From positions 1 through 24,912 of IMG/VR virus record IMGVR_UViG_3300032134_000018: a stretch of 24,912 bases of DNA; one strand, written 5' to 3'. Made by a program: the position numbers and the translations under genes. Origin of the DNA: a virus. This document shows, in pieces, positions 13,543-21,167 of the stretch (position 1 is the first letter of the stretch; the number at the start of each line of letters is the position of its first letter). Under the pieces are notes generated by a model. The model saw nothing but the letters and a program-made list of their open reading frames with translations, was not told the DNA's origin and did not search any database.

Positions 13543-14241
13543 ATGTCCGTACTCACCAACCTCGCGAGTATGCAGCGGGCCTTCTACAGGCTGACGGATA
13601 CCGCTGCCGACGACGATAGTCTAATCGAGCACGACGACTCGACGCTGGAGGGTGTGAACCAGTTTCTTCAGTACGGGGCGAACGACGCGCAGGACTATAT
13701 GATGGACTGCGGGCTCAGCGATCGGTGGGTATCACAAGCGACAGCGATCACCTCTTGGAGCGGTACGGAGTCAAACGACGGCGGCCGCTACAAGCCGCTC
13801 GAAAGCGACTTCTTCCGGCTTTCCGGTGACGACGCGACGAGTGCGCTCAGGAAGATCGACGGCACGCGCTGGGGACAACTGGTAGACTTTCGGGACAGGT
13901 TCAAGGTGAGGGGCAACCGCTATTGGTTGCAAGGCACGAACCTGTGGATTGCCCGAGGCGCCAACCCGCCGGCATCGCTCATCTACGACTACCATCACAG
14001 GATCGCCACCCTGTCGAGCGCTACGGTGGACTTCCCGTCCGAGGATCGCCCGCTCATTGTCGCCTACGCGGCCGAGCGTGCGATGCAGGACAGTTGGCTG
14101 CCTGGCGGCCAAGAGATGATGGTTAAGCTCTCGGCTAATCGCAGGGCGTGCGAGCAGCGTGCGTTCCGGCGTGCTCGCCGTAGCAGGACCATGCGGAAGC
14201 TTCGGCCGAAGCCAACGGTCGGCACACATTATTTCACATAG
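13543..14241 (+). CDS. Probable head-tail adaptor / connector protein
   Basis: This 232-residue protein begins with its ATG directly abutting the previous stop (TAGATG). The N-terminal part is helical (LASMQRAFYRLT, STLEGVNQFLQYGANDAQDYM), followed by a beta region (DRFKVRGNRYWLQGTNLWIA, then LIYDYHHRIATLSS) and the segment DFPSEDRPLIVAYAAERAMQ, which I associate with phage head-tail adaptor proteins that sit below the portal. The C-terminus is strongly basic (RRACEQRAFRRARRSRTMRK). The position between head and fibre genes supports an adaptor role. The family call is from pattern memory and position; a different neck protein remains possible. Confidence 0.5.
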   Translation: MSVLTNLASMQRAFYRLTDTAADDDSLIEHDDSTLEGVNQFLQYGANDAQDYMMDCGLSDRWVSQATAITSWSGTESNDGGRYKPLESDFFRLSGDDATSALRKIDGTRWGQLVDFRDRFKVRGNRYWLQGTNLWIARGANPPASLIYDYHHRIATLSSATVDFPSEDRPLIVAYAAERAMQDSWLPGGQEMMVKLSANRRACEQRAFRRARRSRTMRKLRPKPTVGTHYFT

Positions 14242-14250
14242 GGGATCATC

Positions 14251-14562
14251 ATGCTTGGCTTCAACGCAAGTCAGTATGTCAAAGTAGTCGCCACGGGCGA
14301 GCACGCTGGCAGCACTTCTGCCGACCAGCTCCCCGACATCACGGCGAAAGCCGTCAACATCAAGGCCGTGCTCGGCAACTCGGGCAACGTCTACGTGGGC
14401 TTCGCGGGCGTTACGGTGGTGGACGGTACGACGGATGTCACATCGGGCTGGGAGCTCAACGCTGAAGGCGAGACCGGCTGGATCCCGGTCGGGAACCTGA
14501 ACAATCTCTATATCATCTGCGACAACGCAGGTGACGATATCGTGTACATGATAGCGAGGTAG
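14251..14562 (+). CDS. Small beta-rich structural protein, unknown
   Basis: This 103-residue protein starts at ATG 14251 with AGGGGAT about 7 bases upstream. It is almost entirely beta-like with small residues: YVKVVATGEHAGSTSADQLP, NIKAVLGNSGNVYVGFAG, TSGWELNAEGETGWIPVGN, NLYIICDNAGDDIVYMIAR. Compact proteins of this kind occur beside neck and tail genes in phages and are usually annotated as structural or decoration-like. It lies 4 bases before the fibre gene, so it may be a fibre partner or a small virion decoration protein. No enzyme motif is seen. Confidence 0.6.
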   Translation: MLGFNASQYVKVVATGEHAGSTSADQLPDITAKAVNIKAVLGNSGNVYVGFAGVTVVDGTTDVTSGWELNAEGETGWIPVGNLNNLYIICDNAGDDIVYMIAR

Positions 14563-14566
14563 CCCA

Positions 14567-17500
14567 ATGGCCGCGTTCGGCATCAAGGCGATTCAGCCGC
14601 AAGACAACGAACATATCTTCGGGTTCGCGACGGCGCGTGGGACTGCCGACGACAGCCTCCTAGAGGTGTGGAACGGCCCAACGAACGCCGACCTCGTGTA
14701 CACTCTCGACAAGGAAGGCCAGCACCAGAGCGCGAGCGGCTCTGCTGCGCGGCCGACGTACAGCTTTGAGGCTGATAAGGATACCGGCAGGTATCTGTCA
14801 GGCGCGGCTTCGATGCTCGATGTGGTCTCTGGCACGGCTGTAGGCACATGGACGGCGGGCAAGCTCACGCTGGTTCAGCTTCAGGTGGACAACCTCAATC
14901 TGAACGGCAACACACTGAGCTCGACTGCCGGGACGGATCTGCTCATCACGCCACTGAGCGGCCAACAGATCGTGCTCGACGGCGCGATAGTGATCGACGC
15001 CGGGGTAGTGACCGGGGCGACCTCCATCACCTCGACCAACTTTGTAGGAACGCTCACGGGGGCCTCTACGGCCACCCTAGTGACCGTGGTGGACTCAACC
15101 GACACGACCTCCTCCATCGCGATGTTCGACTCGGCTACGGGAACCCTAGCAGCGAAGACCGACGCGGGCCTGACCTATAACGCCGGCACAGGAGTGCTCA
15201 CGGCTACGGGTTTCACTGGCCCGCTCACAGGGCTAGCGTCCACATCGACCCTAGCTAGTACGGTTGTCGTCGTAGACTCGACAGATACCAGTTCATTCAT
15301 CGCCATGTTCGACTCTGCTACCGGGTCGCTAGCCGCGAAGACCGATGCTGGCCTGACCTACAACGCCGGCACTGGGATGCTGACGGCCACGGGCCTGACC
15401 GGCCCGCTCACGGGCCTAGCCTCTACAGCTAGCGTTGCCACGCTAGCGAACACCGTCGTTGTGGTGGACTCGTCCGACACGACCTCCTTCCCCGCTTTCT
15501 TCGACTCGGCTACGGGCAGCCTCGCAATCAAGACCGACGCATCAAACCTCACCTACAACGCTGGCACCGGGATCCTGACGGCGGCTGGGTTCGCAGGGCC
15601 ACTTGTTGGAGACGTGACTGGTGATCTCGCAGGAGACGTGACTGGCAATTCGGACACTGCCACCCTCGCCTCCACGGTCACCGTGGCTGCCTCTGGTGGG
15701 GACACGACTTCGCATATCGCGATGTTCGACAGCGCTAGCGGCTCGCTTGCGGCAAAGACAGACCCCGGCATCACGTACAATGCGACCTCGAATGTACTGA
15801 CTGCTGCCGGGTTCGCAGGCCCGATCACGGGCGCGGTGACGGGCAACGCCGACACGGCGACTCTGGCGTCCACGGTTACGGTGGCGGCAAGCGGTGGCGA
15901 CACGAGCTCTCACATCGCGATGTTCAACAGCGCCACCGGCTCGCTAGCAGTATTGACTGATCCGGGCATCACCTACAACGCTGGTACGAACGTACTGACA
16001 TCGACGTTTGCCGGGAACATTACAGGCAACGTCACAGGGGACGTGACCGGGGACCTCCAAGGGGACGTGACCGGCAACTCGGACACGGCCACTGTCTCGT
16101 CCACGGTAGTAGTGGTGGACAGCACGGACGCCTCGTCCTTCATCGCCATGTTCGACTCAGCTACGGGAAGCCTAGCCGCGAAGACGGACGCGGGGCTCAC
16201 ATACAACGCTAGCACGGGAATGCTCACGGCCACGGGCTTTACCGGCTCCGTGGCGCTTGCTACTCTAGCGACTACAGTCACTATCACGGATAACGAAAGC
16301 ACCGACGAAGACAACGCAATTATCTTCACCGCTGGTGGGGACGTAGACGGTGGGAACCTCGGCCTGGAAAGCGATGGCACGCTGACGTACAACCCAAGCG
16401 ATGGGCTTGTAACCGCAACGGCATTTGCCGGGGCACTGACCGGCAACGTGACCGGCAACGTGACCGGGAACTGCTCTGGCAGCGCATTAACTGTAACCCA
16501 AGCCGCTCAGACGGCGATCACCAGTGTCGGAACGCTGACCTCGCTCGCCGTTGGTGACATCACCTCGACGGGCGATCTCGTCGTAAATGGCGTTGGCCCA
16601 CACACGATTGGTGGCGCTAATATTGGTTATGTCCAGATGCACTTCACTGGGGCGTTCACCAGTAGCGGTGCATCTACCACTGCAACGGGGATACTGGGCA
16701 ACCAAGTTATCACGGGTGCGAGTGGGGATACTGCGTCAATATGTGCGATGCGTTTGGCCTCATCTACGGTAACCCAGACTGCGACCGAATCCATTGGTTA
16801 CATCTCCCAGTTGTGCGTAGAAGAACCAGCCATCACAGATAACCTTACGGGCGATATCACGGTTGCTTCGACGGTCTACATCAAGAACGCCCCCACCGAA
16901 GGCGAGAGTAACTATGCCCTTTTGGTGGACGCTGGCGCGGTGCAGTTCGATGGCACTCTGGGCGTCACGGGCACGACCACGGTACAGCGAGAAAGCACGG
17001 GTGTGTCGGTTAACGCAAGCTCCGTCCTCAACCTAGAGGGCAACGCCGCTGTGTACGCGAGCTTCATCAGTAACGGCGCGTCCGAGCAGGGCATCCTCTG
17101 GTCTGATTCGGGATCGTCGGCGGCGGCGCAGCTAGTATATAACCACGGCAGCGGCACGATGGGCTTCACCGCAGAGACACTGTTCTCTTTTAATAAGTCT
17201 GTCTACATAAACGACAGCGCCAACGCCAAGTCTACGCTGGGCCTCACGATCAACCAAGGTGCGAATGACAACGAGATCCTCGCGCTGAAGTCGAGCGACG
17301 TAGCGCATCCGATGACGGGTGAGGCTGAAGCTGATACCTACGGTTTCATGCAGAAGCACAACGGCACCGCTGGTGGACTCCAGATCAGTGGGCTGAAGGA
17401 CGCTGACAGTTCAGCAGAGGGTGCGCTTGCCCTCACGGGGTTCTTGGGCGAGGCCGCAGACACCACCAAGTCCGCATCGGCTGGCGGCGTAATAAATATG

Positions 17501-17647
17501 ACTTCCGTGATAACCAATGGATCGACAGGTGCGACGGTGGTCGGAACGGACGGCAACCTCGTCGTAATACACAACGGAGGGAGCGCCCGCTTCATCTTCG
17601 ACGCCGAAGGCTCAGGCCACGCCGACGTTGAATGGACCACATTCTAG
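14567..17647 (+). CDS. Long repetitive tail fibre / structural protein
   Basis: This 1026-residue protein is the likely host-binding fibre. The N-terminal ~165 residues (attachment region) include LNLNGNTLSSTAGTDLLITP and IVLDGAIVIDAGVVTG. Then come seven degenerate repeats (~169-630) built on DSATGSLAAKTDAGLTYNAG and LTATGFTGPLTG, ending in TGNVTGN-type turns and QAAQTAITSVGTLTSLAVGD, wording common in marine and environmental phage fibres. The C-terminal ~380 residues are non-repetitive and beta-rich, ending in HADVEWTTF, and probably include the receptor-binding tip. No self-cleaving chaperone or hydrolase motif is obvious. It overlaps the following small gene by 16 bp. A long head fibre is an alternative, less likely from position. 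Confidence 0.75.
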   Translation: MAAFGIKAIQPQDNEHIFGFATARGTADDSLLEVWNGPTNADLVYTLDKEGQHQSASGSAARPTYSFEADKDTGRYLSGAASMLDVVSGTAVGTWTAGKLTLVQLQVDNLNLNGNTLSSTAGTDLLITPLSGQQIVLDGAIVIDAGVVTGATSITSTNFVGTLTGASTATLVTVVDSTDTTSSIAMFDSATGTLAAKTDAGLTYNAGTGVLTATGFTGPLTGLASTSTLASTVVVVDSTDTSSFIAMFDSATGSLAAKTDAGLTYNAGTGMLTATGLTGPLTGLASTASVATLANTVVVVDSSDTTSFPAFFDSATGSLAIKTDASNLTYNAGTGILTAAGFAGPLVGDVTGDLAGDVTGNSDTATLASTVTVAASGGDTTSHIAMFDSASGSLAAKTDPGITYNATSNVLTAAGFAGPITGAVTGNADTATLASTVTVAASGGDTSSHIAMFNSATGSLAVLTDPGITYNAGTNVLTSTFAGNITGNVTGDVTGDLQGDVTGNSDTATVSSTVVVVDSTDASSFIAMFDSATGSLAAKTDAGLTYNASTGMLTATGFTGSVALATLATTVTITDNESTDEDNAIIFTAGGDVDGGNLGLESDGTLTYNPSDGLVTATAFAGALTGNVTGNVTGNCSGSALTVTQAAQTAITSVGTLTSLAVGDITSTGDLVVNGVGPHTIGGANIGYVQMHFTGAFTSSGASTTATGILGNQVITGASGDTASICAMRLASSTVTQTATESIGYISQLCVEEPAITDNLTGDITVASTVYIKNAPTEGESNYALLVDAGAVQFDGTLGVTGTTTVQRESTGVSVNASSVLNLEGNAAVYASFISNGASEQGILWSDSGSSAAAQLVYNHGSGTMGFTAETLFSFNKSVYINDSANAKSTLGLTINQGANDNEILALKSSDVAHPMTGEAEADTYGFMQKHNGTAGGLQISGLKDADSSAEGALALTGFLGEAADTTKSASAGGVINMTSVITNGSTGATVVGTDGNLVVIHNGGSARFIFDAEGSGHADVEWTTF
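15074..16445 (+). repeat. Seven degenerate 57-77 residue repeats in the fibre
   Basis: Units begin near 15074, 15248, 15440, 15662, 15860, 16091 and 16262. Each starts with a TLAxTV-like strand, followed by a DS-T-D-T-S segment, IAMFDSATG, LAAKTD, LTYNAGTG and LTATGF-G. Units 3 and 5 carry extra VTGD/VTGN turns, which make them longer. Unit 7 is the most diverged. Protein identity between units is high, while codons differ widely. Confidence 0.85.
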
Positions 17648-17979
17648 TGAATAGCCTAGTCGCCACAACAGGCACCGACCTAACGGAGATGCACCTAGCG
17701 GACGCGCCCGACTACATGACGGCGATAGCCGCAGGTATCGCGCACGGGCTACCCGCTAAGAAGGCGCTACACAGCGCATACGGAAAGTTCCTGACAGACC
17801 ATAAGGAAGCGGTCGAGGGGCTAGGACTCGCCAACGTGTACTCGGACACTGGCGCTATGGTAGACCAGAGCCGCAGCATCCAGTTCCTGACGCTGCTGGT
17901 AGTGGAACAGGCCGCAACGATTGCAGCAATCACAGAGCGGCTTGAGTCCGCAGAACAGAAACTAGGAGACACGACATGA
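17632..17979 (+). CDS. Small helical protein following the fibre (possible fibre accessory)
   Basis: Unrecognised 115-residue protein. The start is ATG 17632 (16-bp overlap with the fibre) or GTG 17647 (1-bp overlap); neither has a clear ribosome site, so coupling to fibre translation is likely. The protein is mostly helical: DAPDYMTAIAAGIAHGLPAK, then ALHSAYGKFLTDHKEAVEG, and a C-terminal coiled-coil-like tail (LLVVEQAATIAAITERLESA). Small helical genes directly after fibres often encode fibre assembly or attachment helpers, but there is no diagnostic motif here. It overlaps the next gene by ATGA. Confidence 0.55.
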   Translation: MDHILVNSLVATTGTDLTEMHLADAPDYMTAIAAGIAHGLPAKKALHSAYGKFLTDHKEAVEGLGLANVYSDTGAMVDQSRSIQFLTLLVVEQAATIAAITERLESAEQKLGDTT

Positions 17980-18254
17980 GTCACACCGAAGGGCTTGCCA
18001 CGAAGGAACGCGAAGAGCCGCTGGTCATCAGCGAGACATACACGCACGACAATTTGATTCAGGTAATCATTCACAAGACTACCCCCACCGAAGATCAAGC
18101 GATTTTGATGTGGGATATCCCAGAAGCAGACGGCTCCATGCGAAAGTACACGGAGCGGATTATGATGAGCGACTTGCCTGCCGCAGAGAACGCTGCACTG
18201 ACCACACTGGTAGACGGGCTTGTTGCTGCATCGGTCGCAGCAGAAGAGGGGTAG
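17976..18254 (+). CDS. Small acidic hypothetical protein
   Basis: Unrecognised 92-residue protein. The ATG at 17976 overlaps the previous stop (ATGA) and has AGGAGAC 8 bases upstream, so the start is well supported. The content is a beta region (DNLIQVIIHKTTPTEDQAIL) followed by a charged segment (YTERIMMSDLPAAENAAL) and an Ala/Val-rich C-terminal helix. It looks soluble and is near-neutral to acidic. It lies between the fibre accessory gene and the membrane protein gene. No function is assignable. Confidence 0.6.
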   Translation: MSHTEGLATKEREEPLVISETYTHDNLIQVIIHKTTPTEDQAILMWDIPEADGSMRKYTERIMMSDLPAAENAALTTLVDGLVAASVAAEEG

Positions 18255-18275
18255 TGTGATTGAGATTCCGACCTG

Positions 18276-18581
18276 ATGGCACCTCGGATGAGCGAAAACA
18301 GCGAGGTGACGATTCCAGTGCGGAACCTGCTGGCGCTGATCGCTGCAACCGCTATTGCGGTCATGGGGTACTTCCGAGTCGGCGAGCGATTGAGTGTGCT
18401 CGAACGCAACAGCGAGTTGTCCGGTGTCCAGATTGAAGCGAACAGTGAGTTCAGGGTGCTATGGCCGCGTGGTGAGCTTGGTAGCTTGCCAGCCGACGCA
18501 GAGCAGTTCATGCGGCTAGATTTTATTACTGGTGAGATTGCAGAGATCCACATCGAATTGGACGCGCTCAAAAATCGATGA
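18276..18581 (+). CDS. Single-span membrane protein (holin-like candidate)
   Basis: This 101-residue protein has a short polar N-terminus, one hydrophobic span (VRNLLALIAATAIAVMGYF, ~16-34), a charged helix (GERLSVLERNSELSGVQIEA) and a conserved-looking C-terminal segment EFRVLWPRGELGSLPADAEQ. I recall this last pattern from small phage membrane proteins of unknown function. One span and a small size fit a holin or other lysis-membrane protein, but no endolysin or spanin is in the window, so the role is unproved. ATG 18276 has only a weak GAG site; ATG 18288 is an alternative. Its stop lies just before the start region of the next gene. Confidence 0.6.
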   Translation: MAPRMSENSEVTIPVRNLLALIAATAIAVMGYFRVGERLSVLERNSELSGVQIEANSEFRVLWPRGELGSLPADAEQFMRLDFITGEIAEIHIELDALKNR

Positions 18582-18619
18582 GTGTGGGAACTGACATGAC
18601 GAATACTCGGAGGATTGGA

Positions 18620-19060
18620 ATGAAAAACGGAGCAGTCAGGATTCGGAACAAGGATCTTTCAGGGGCGCAGGCCGCGCTACGGGAGTGCGGCAACACGCGG
18701 ATCCCGATGGCAGTGGCGTTGCGTATGGTCTCGGTTCAGCGGCTTATCAAAGACCGCATCGACGACGTGAACGAGATCAATAGCACCCTGGTCGAGCGCT
18801 ACGGTGAGCCGGGCGAGGGCGAAGAGAAGGCGACCCAAGTGAACTCCGAGATGCCCGGCTGGTTCGCGTATGTGGCCGCGTTCAACGATCTAATGAACGA
18901 GGAGCTGGAGGTCTCAGGGCAATTCGTTCTATACCAGGACGGCGACAAGGTCGGCTGGGGCAAGGACGAGATGAACGGCCTATCGCTAACGCCGAATGCG
19001 ATTATGGACATGGCAGCCCTTCTCCGCATCGAGGACCTCGCCGACGAGGCACCCGAGTAG
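18620..19060 (+). CDS. Small phage protein, DUF1617-like pattern
   Basis: This 146-residue protein starts at ATG 18620, where CGGAGGATT gives a strong ribosome site 6 bases upstream. An ATG at 18578 in the same frame overlaps the previous stop (ATGA) and would add 14 residues. The pattern VRIRNKDLSGAQAALRECGN, then IPMAVALRMVSVQRLIKDRI, then VNEINSTLVERYGE resembles small phage proteins of the DUF1617 kind, which have unknown function. The C-terminal half is acidic (NDLMNEELEVSGQFVLYQDG). The family suggestion comes from pattern memory and is tentative. Confidence 0.6.
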   Translation: MKNGAVRIRNKDLSGAQAALRECGNTRIPMAVALRMVSVQRLIKDRIDDVNEINSTLVERYGEPGEGEEKATQVNSEMPGWFAYVAAFNDLMNEELEVSGQFVLYQDGDKVGWGKDEMNGLSLTPNAIMDMAALLRIEDLADEAPE

Positions 19061-19064
19061 TCCA

Positions 19065-20729
19065 ATGGCGCAGATGATCAGGGAGCAGCAGCTCACGTTC
19101 GCAAGGGGGATGAACGATACCGCTGCGCCTATCGAGTATCAGGAGGACGAGTGCGAGCTCCTCCTGAACGGCCGGGTCTCATTCGACGGACAGACGGTCC
19201 AGAGGCGTGGCGGCAGCGAGAAGACGCACGCCAGCGCCCTCAACAGTGGAGGTGACGGCTACGGAGGCATCGAGTACTACACGGCCGCCGGCCAGCAGCA
19301 GCTCGTCGTGTTTATGGGCGACAAGATGTACTACTCGACCAACGAAGGCGCTACTTGGACAAACGCAACCGGCGCCACGGGCCTGACCGAGGCCGCCTGG
19401 GTTCTGGTCATCATGCGTGAGGGGGCGGCCAACGTGCTGTGCTGTGCGAACGGCGGCACGAATAGCTACCAGTGGAACGGCACAACATGGGCGGTGATCT
19501 CGAACATCCCGAACAACGTCAAGTATTTGGCGGTCCACGGTAACCGCCTCTGGGCGTCTGGTCACAGCGGCATCGACGTGGTGGCCTCCAAGGTCGGCGA
19601 CATCGACACATGGAGCACACCTGACGGGCTGACGGTCAAGGCGCAGACCCACGATGGCGACCCGAAGATCACGGGGCTCTTCCAACTCGGCAGCGTGCTG
19701 ATGGTCTTCAAGAGCGAGAGCACCGGCTACATCGAGGGCTACGGGTTCACCACGCTTGAGGTAGAGGCGGGCTCACGCGGCATCTCCCGGTCGGTCGGCT
19801 GCATGGCTCCGCGCTCGGTCCAGGCCGTAGGCAACCAGGGCGTGTGCTGGCTGTCCAAGCGAGGCCTGGAGCACTATCAGGTGGGTGGGGTGGTCACGCC
19901 CGTCTCCCGCTCGATCCAGAAGTTCATCGACGGGATCAACTGGTCTCAGATCAGAAGCACGCCGTCATCGGTTACTGCCCTCTGGTGGCCTCAGAAGCAC
20001 GAGTACTGGTGCAGCCTGCCAGTGGCTTCCAGCAACAACGACTACATGATAGGATACCGCCCTCCGACAGAGGAGCGCCCTCCGGCGCTCATGCTGCACA
20101 AGTACGCCGCGACCGAGGACGACACGCTATTCATAGGCGGCAGCGGCTATCTGGACTTTAGCACCACGTCCAACCGTGATCAGGGAGACACGCTGTTCGG
20201 CTACCTGACCACAGCGCTGACCGGCGGGCAGTACATGACGATCAACGCGGACGGCCATTTGGAGTTCGCCACTGCGCCACACGGTGACGCGACCCTGTTC
20301 ATTGCGGAGATATCTGGCGCAGAGCTGACCACAACCCCAATGAGCTGTGGCTACGATGGTTTCGTGCGGCAGCTTGAGAAGGGCGACGCGGACAACCAGG
20401 CTCCGGGCGGCGGTGGCGGTGAGAGCATCTCGTTCAAGCTCATCACGCGCCCGTTCTTCTTCGGCCAGCCTATGCGTGACAAGCGGGCTCGTGTGGTGCG
20501 CGTATCGTCCCAGCAACCGGACACCAGCACCGTGACCGTCAACGTCAAAGCAGACGGCGTGGACGGGGCGCGTCACTCGATCACCTACGGCATAGCACCC
20601 AAGCCAGTGGTCAAGAAGGTTCGCGTCGGCACCAAGGGCAACGCCCAATCCGTGGAGCTCACCTCGACAGACAACGTGAAGATCGGCTCGATCGAGCTCG
20701 CTGCCGGCGTGTTCGAGGAGGCTTGGTAG
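19065..20729 (+). CDS. Beta-propeller tail protein (P22 gp10-like packaged-DNA stabilisation / tail hub)
   Basis: This 554-residue protein is predicted to plug or extend the portal-adaptor channel after packaging. ATG 19065 is chosen: it lies just after the previous stop and gives MAQMIREQQLTFARGMND, a typical beginning; an upstream ATG at 18996 would lie inside the previous gene. The protein consists of repeating beta blades with Gly/Trp/Tyr patterns: QQQLVVFMGDKMYYSTNEGA, NSYQWNGTTWAVISNIPNNV, VKYLAVHGNRLWASGHSG, ITGLFQLGSVLMVFKSEST, GVCWLSKRGLEHYQVGG, RPPALMLHKY. These match the class of short-tail phage propeller proteins. The C-terminal ~110 residues form a separate beta domain. There is no strong ribosome site. 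Confidence 0.65.
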   Translation: MAQMIREQQLTFARGMNDTAAPIEYQEDECELLLNGRVSFDGQTVQRRGGSEKTHASALNSGGDGYGGIEYYTAAGQQQLVVFMGDKMYYSTNEGATWTNATGATGLTEAAWVLVIMREGAANVLCCANGGTNSYQWNGTTWAVISNIPNNVKYLAVHGNRLWASGHSGIDVVASKVGDIDTWSTPDGLTVKAQTHDGDPKITGLFQLGSVLMVFKSESTGYIEGYGFTTLEVEAGSRGISRSVGCMAPRSVQAVGNQGVCWLSKRGLEHYQVGGVVTPVSRSIQKFIDGINWSQIRSTPSSVTALWWPQKHEYWCSLPVASSNNDYMIGYRPPTEERPPALMLHKYAATEDDTLFIGGSGYLDFSTTSNRDQGDTLFGYLTTALTGGQYMTINADGHLEFATAPHGDATLFIAEISGAELTTTPMSCGYDGFVRQLEKGDADNQAPGGGGGESISFKLITRPFFFGQPMRDKRARVVRVSSQQPDTSTVTVNVKADGVDGARHSITYGIAPKPVVKKVRVGTKGNAQSVELTSTDNVKIGSIELAAGVFEEAW

Positions 20730-21155
20730 ATGGCCGGCCCGTTCGGGATCCCACTGGGGCTGCCTCCAGAGCTCGACCGCTTCCTGCGAGGGATGGCGTC
20801 GTCTTGGGACAACCAGCAGCGCGTGCAGGTCATGGGACAGAAGGATACGGGCGCCGGCACGGACGTGAACATCCGCTTCATGGCCTCACGGGCTACGCAG
20901 TGGGTGCAGGTCCACGTACAGAGCACCGCCAGCAGCAAGGGGGGCGCGACGTACAGTACCTCGAACTACGTGAGTTCGGCCCGAGTAGATTGCAGAAGCG
21001 ACAGACAGCAGGATCAGACGATCGCACGGAACGGCACGAATCGCTACTACCTATGGCTTATCCCCGTCTTCCTAGAAGGGGACGAGAGCACATACAGCAA
21101 ATTCGATGGCGCGACCACGACCGACCGCATGGCCTTCGTTGACCTAGGAACATAG
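20730..21155 (+). CDS. Small beta-rich virion-type protein
   Basis: Unrecognised 141-residue protein whose ATG directly follows the propeller gene stop (TAGATG). It begins MAGPFGIPLGLPPELDRFLR, a Pro/Gly-rich start leading to a short helix, then has beta-type segments: TDVNIRFMASRATQWVQVHV, ATYSTSNYVSSARVDCRSD, TNRYYLWLIPVFLEGDEST. The YYLWLIPVF pattern is typical of a compact beta-sandwich edge. The tight link to the propeller protein suggests they act together in the tail. Function unknown. Confidence 0.6.
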   Translation: MAGPFGIPLGLPPELDRFLRGMASSWDNQQRVQVMGQKDTGAGTDVNIRFMASRATQWVQVHVQSTASSKGGATYSTSNYVSSARVDCRSDRQQDQTIARNGTNRYYLWLIPVFLEGDESTYSKFDGATTTDRMAFVDLGT

Positions 21156-21167
21156 ACAGAGAACCTT

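Noticed and set aside
15542-16458. Leftward open frames with repeated Pro/Val patterns inside the fibre repeats
   Set aside because: They mirror the fibre repeats in the opposite frame and have no start signals.
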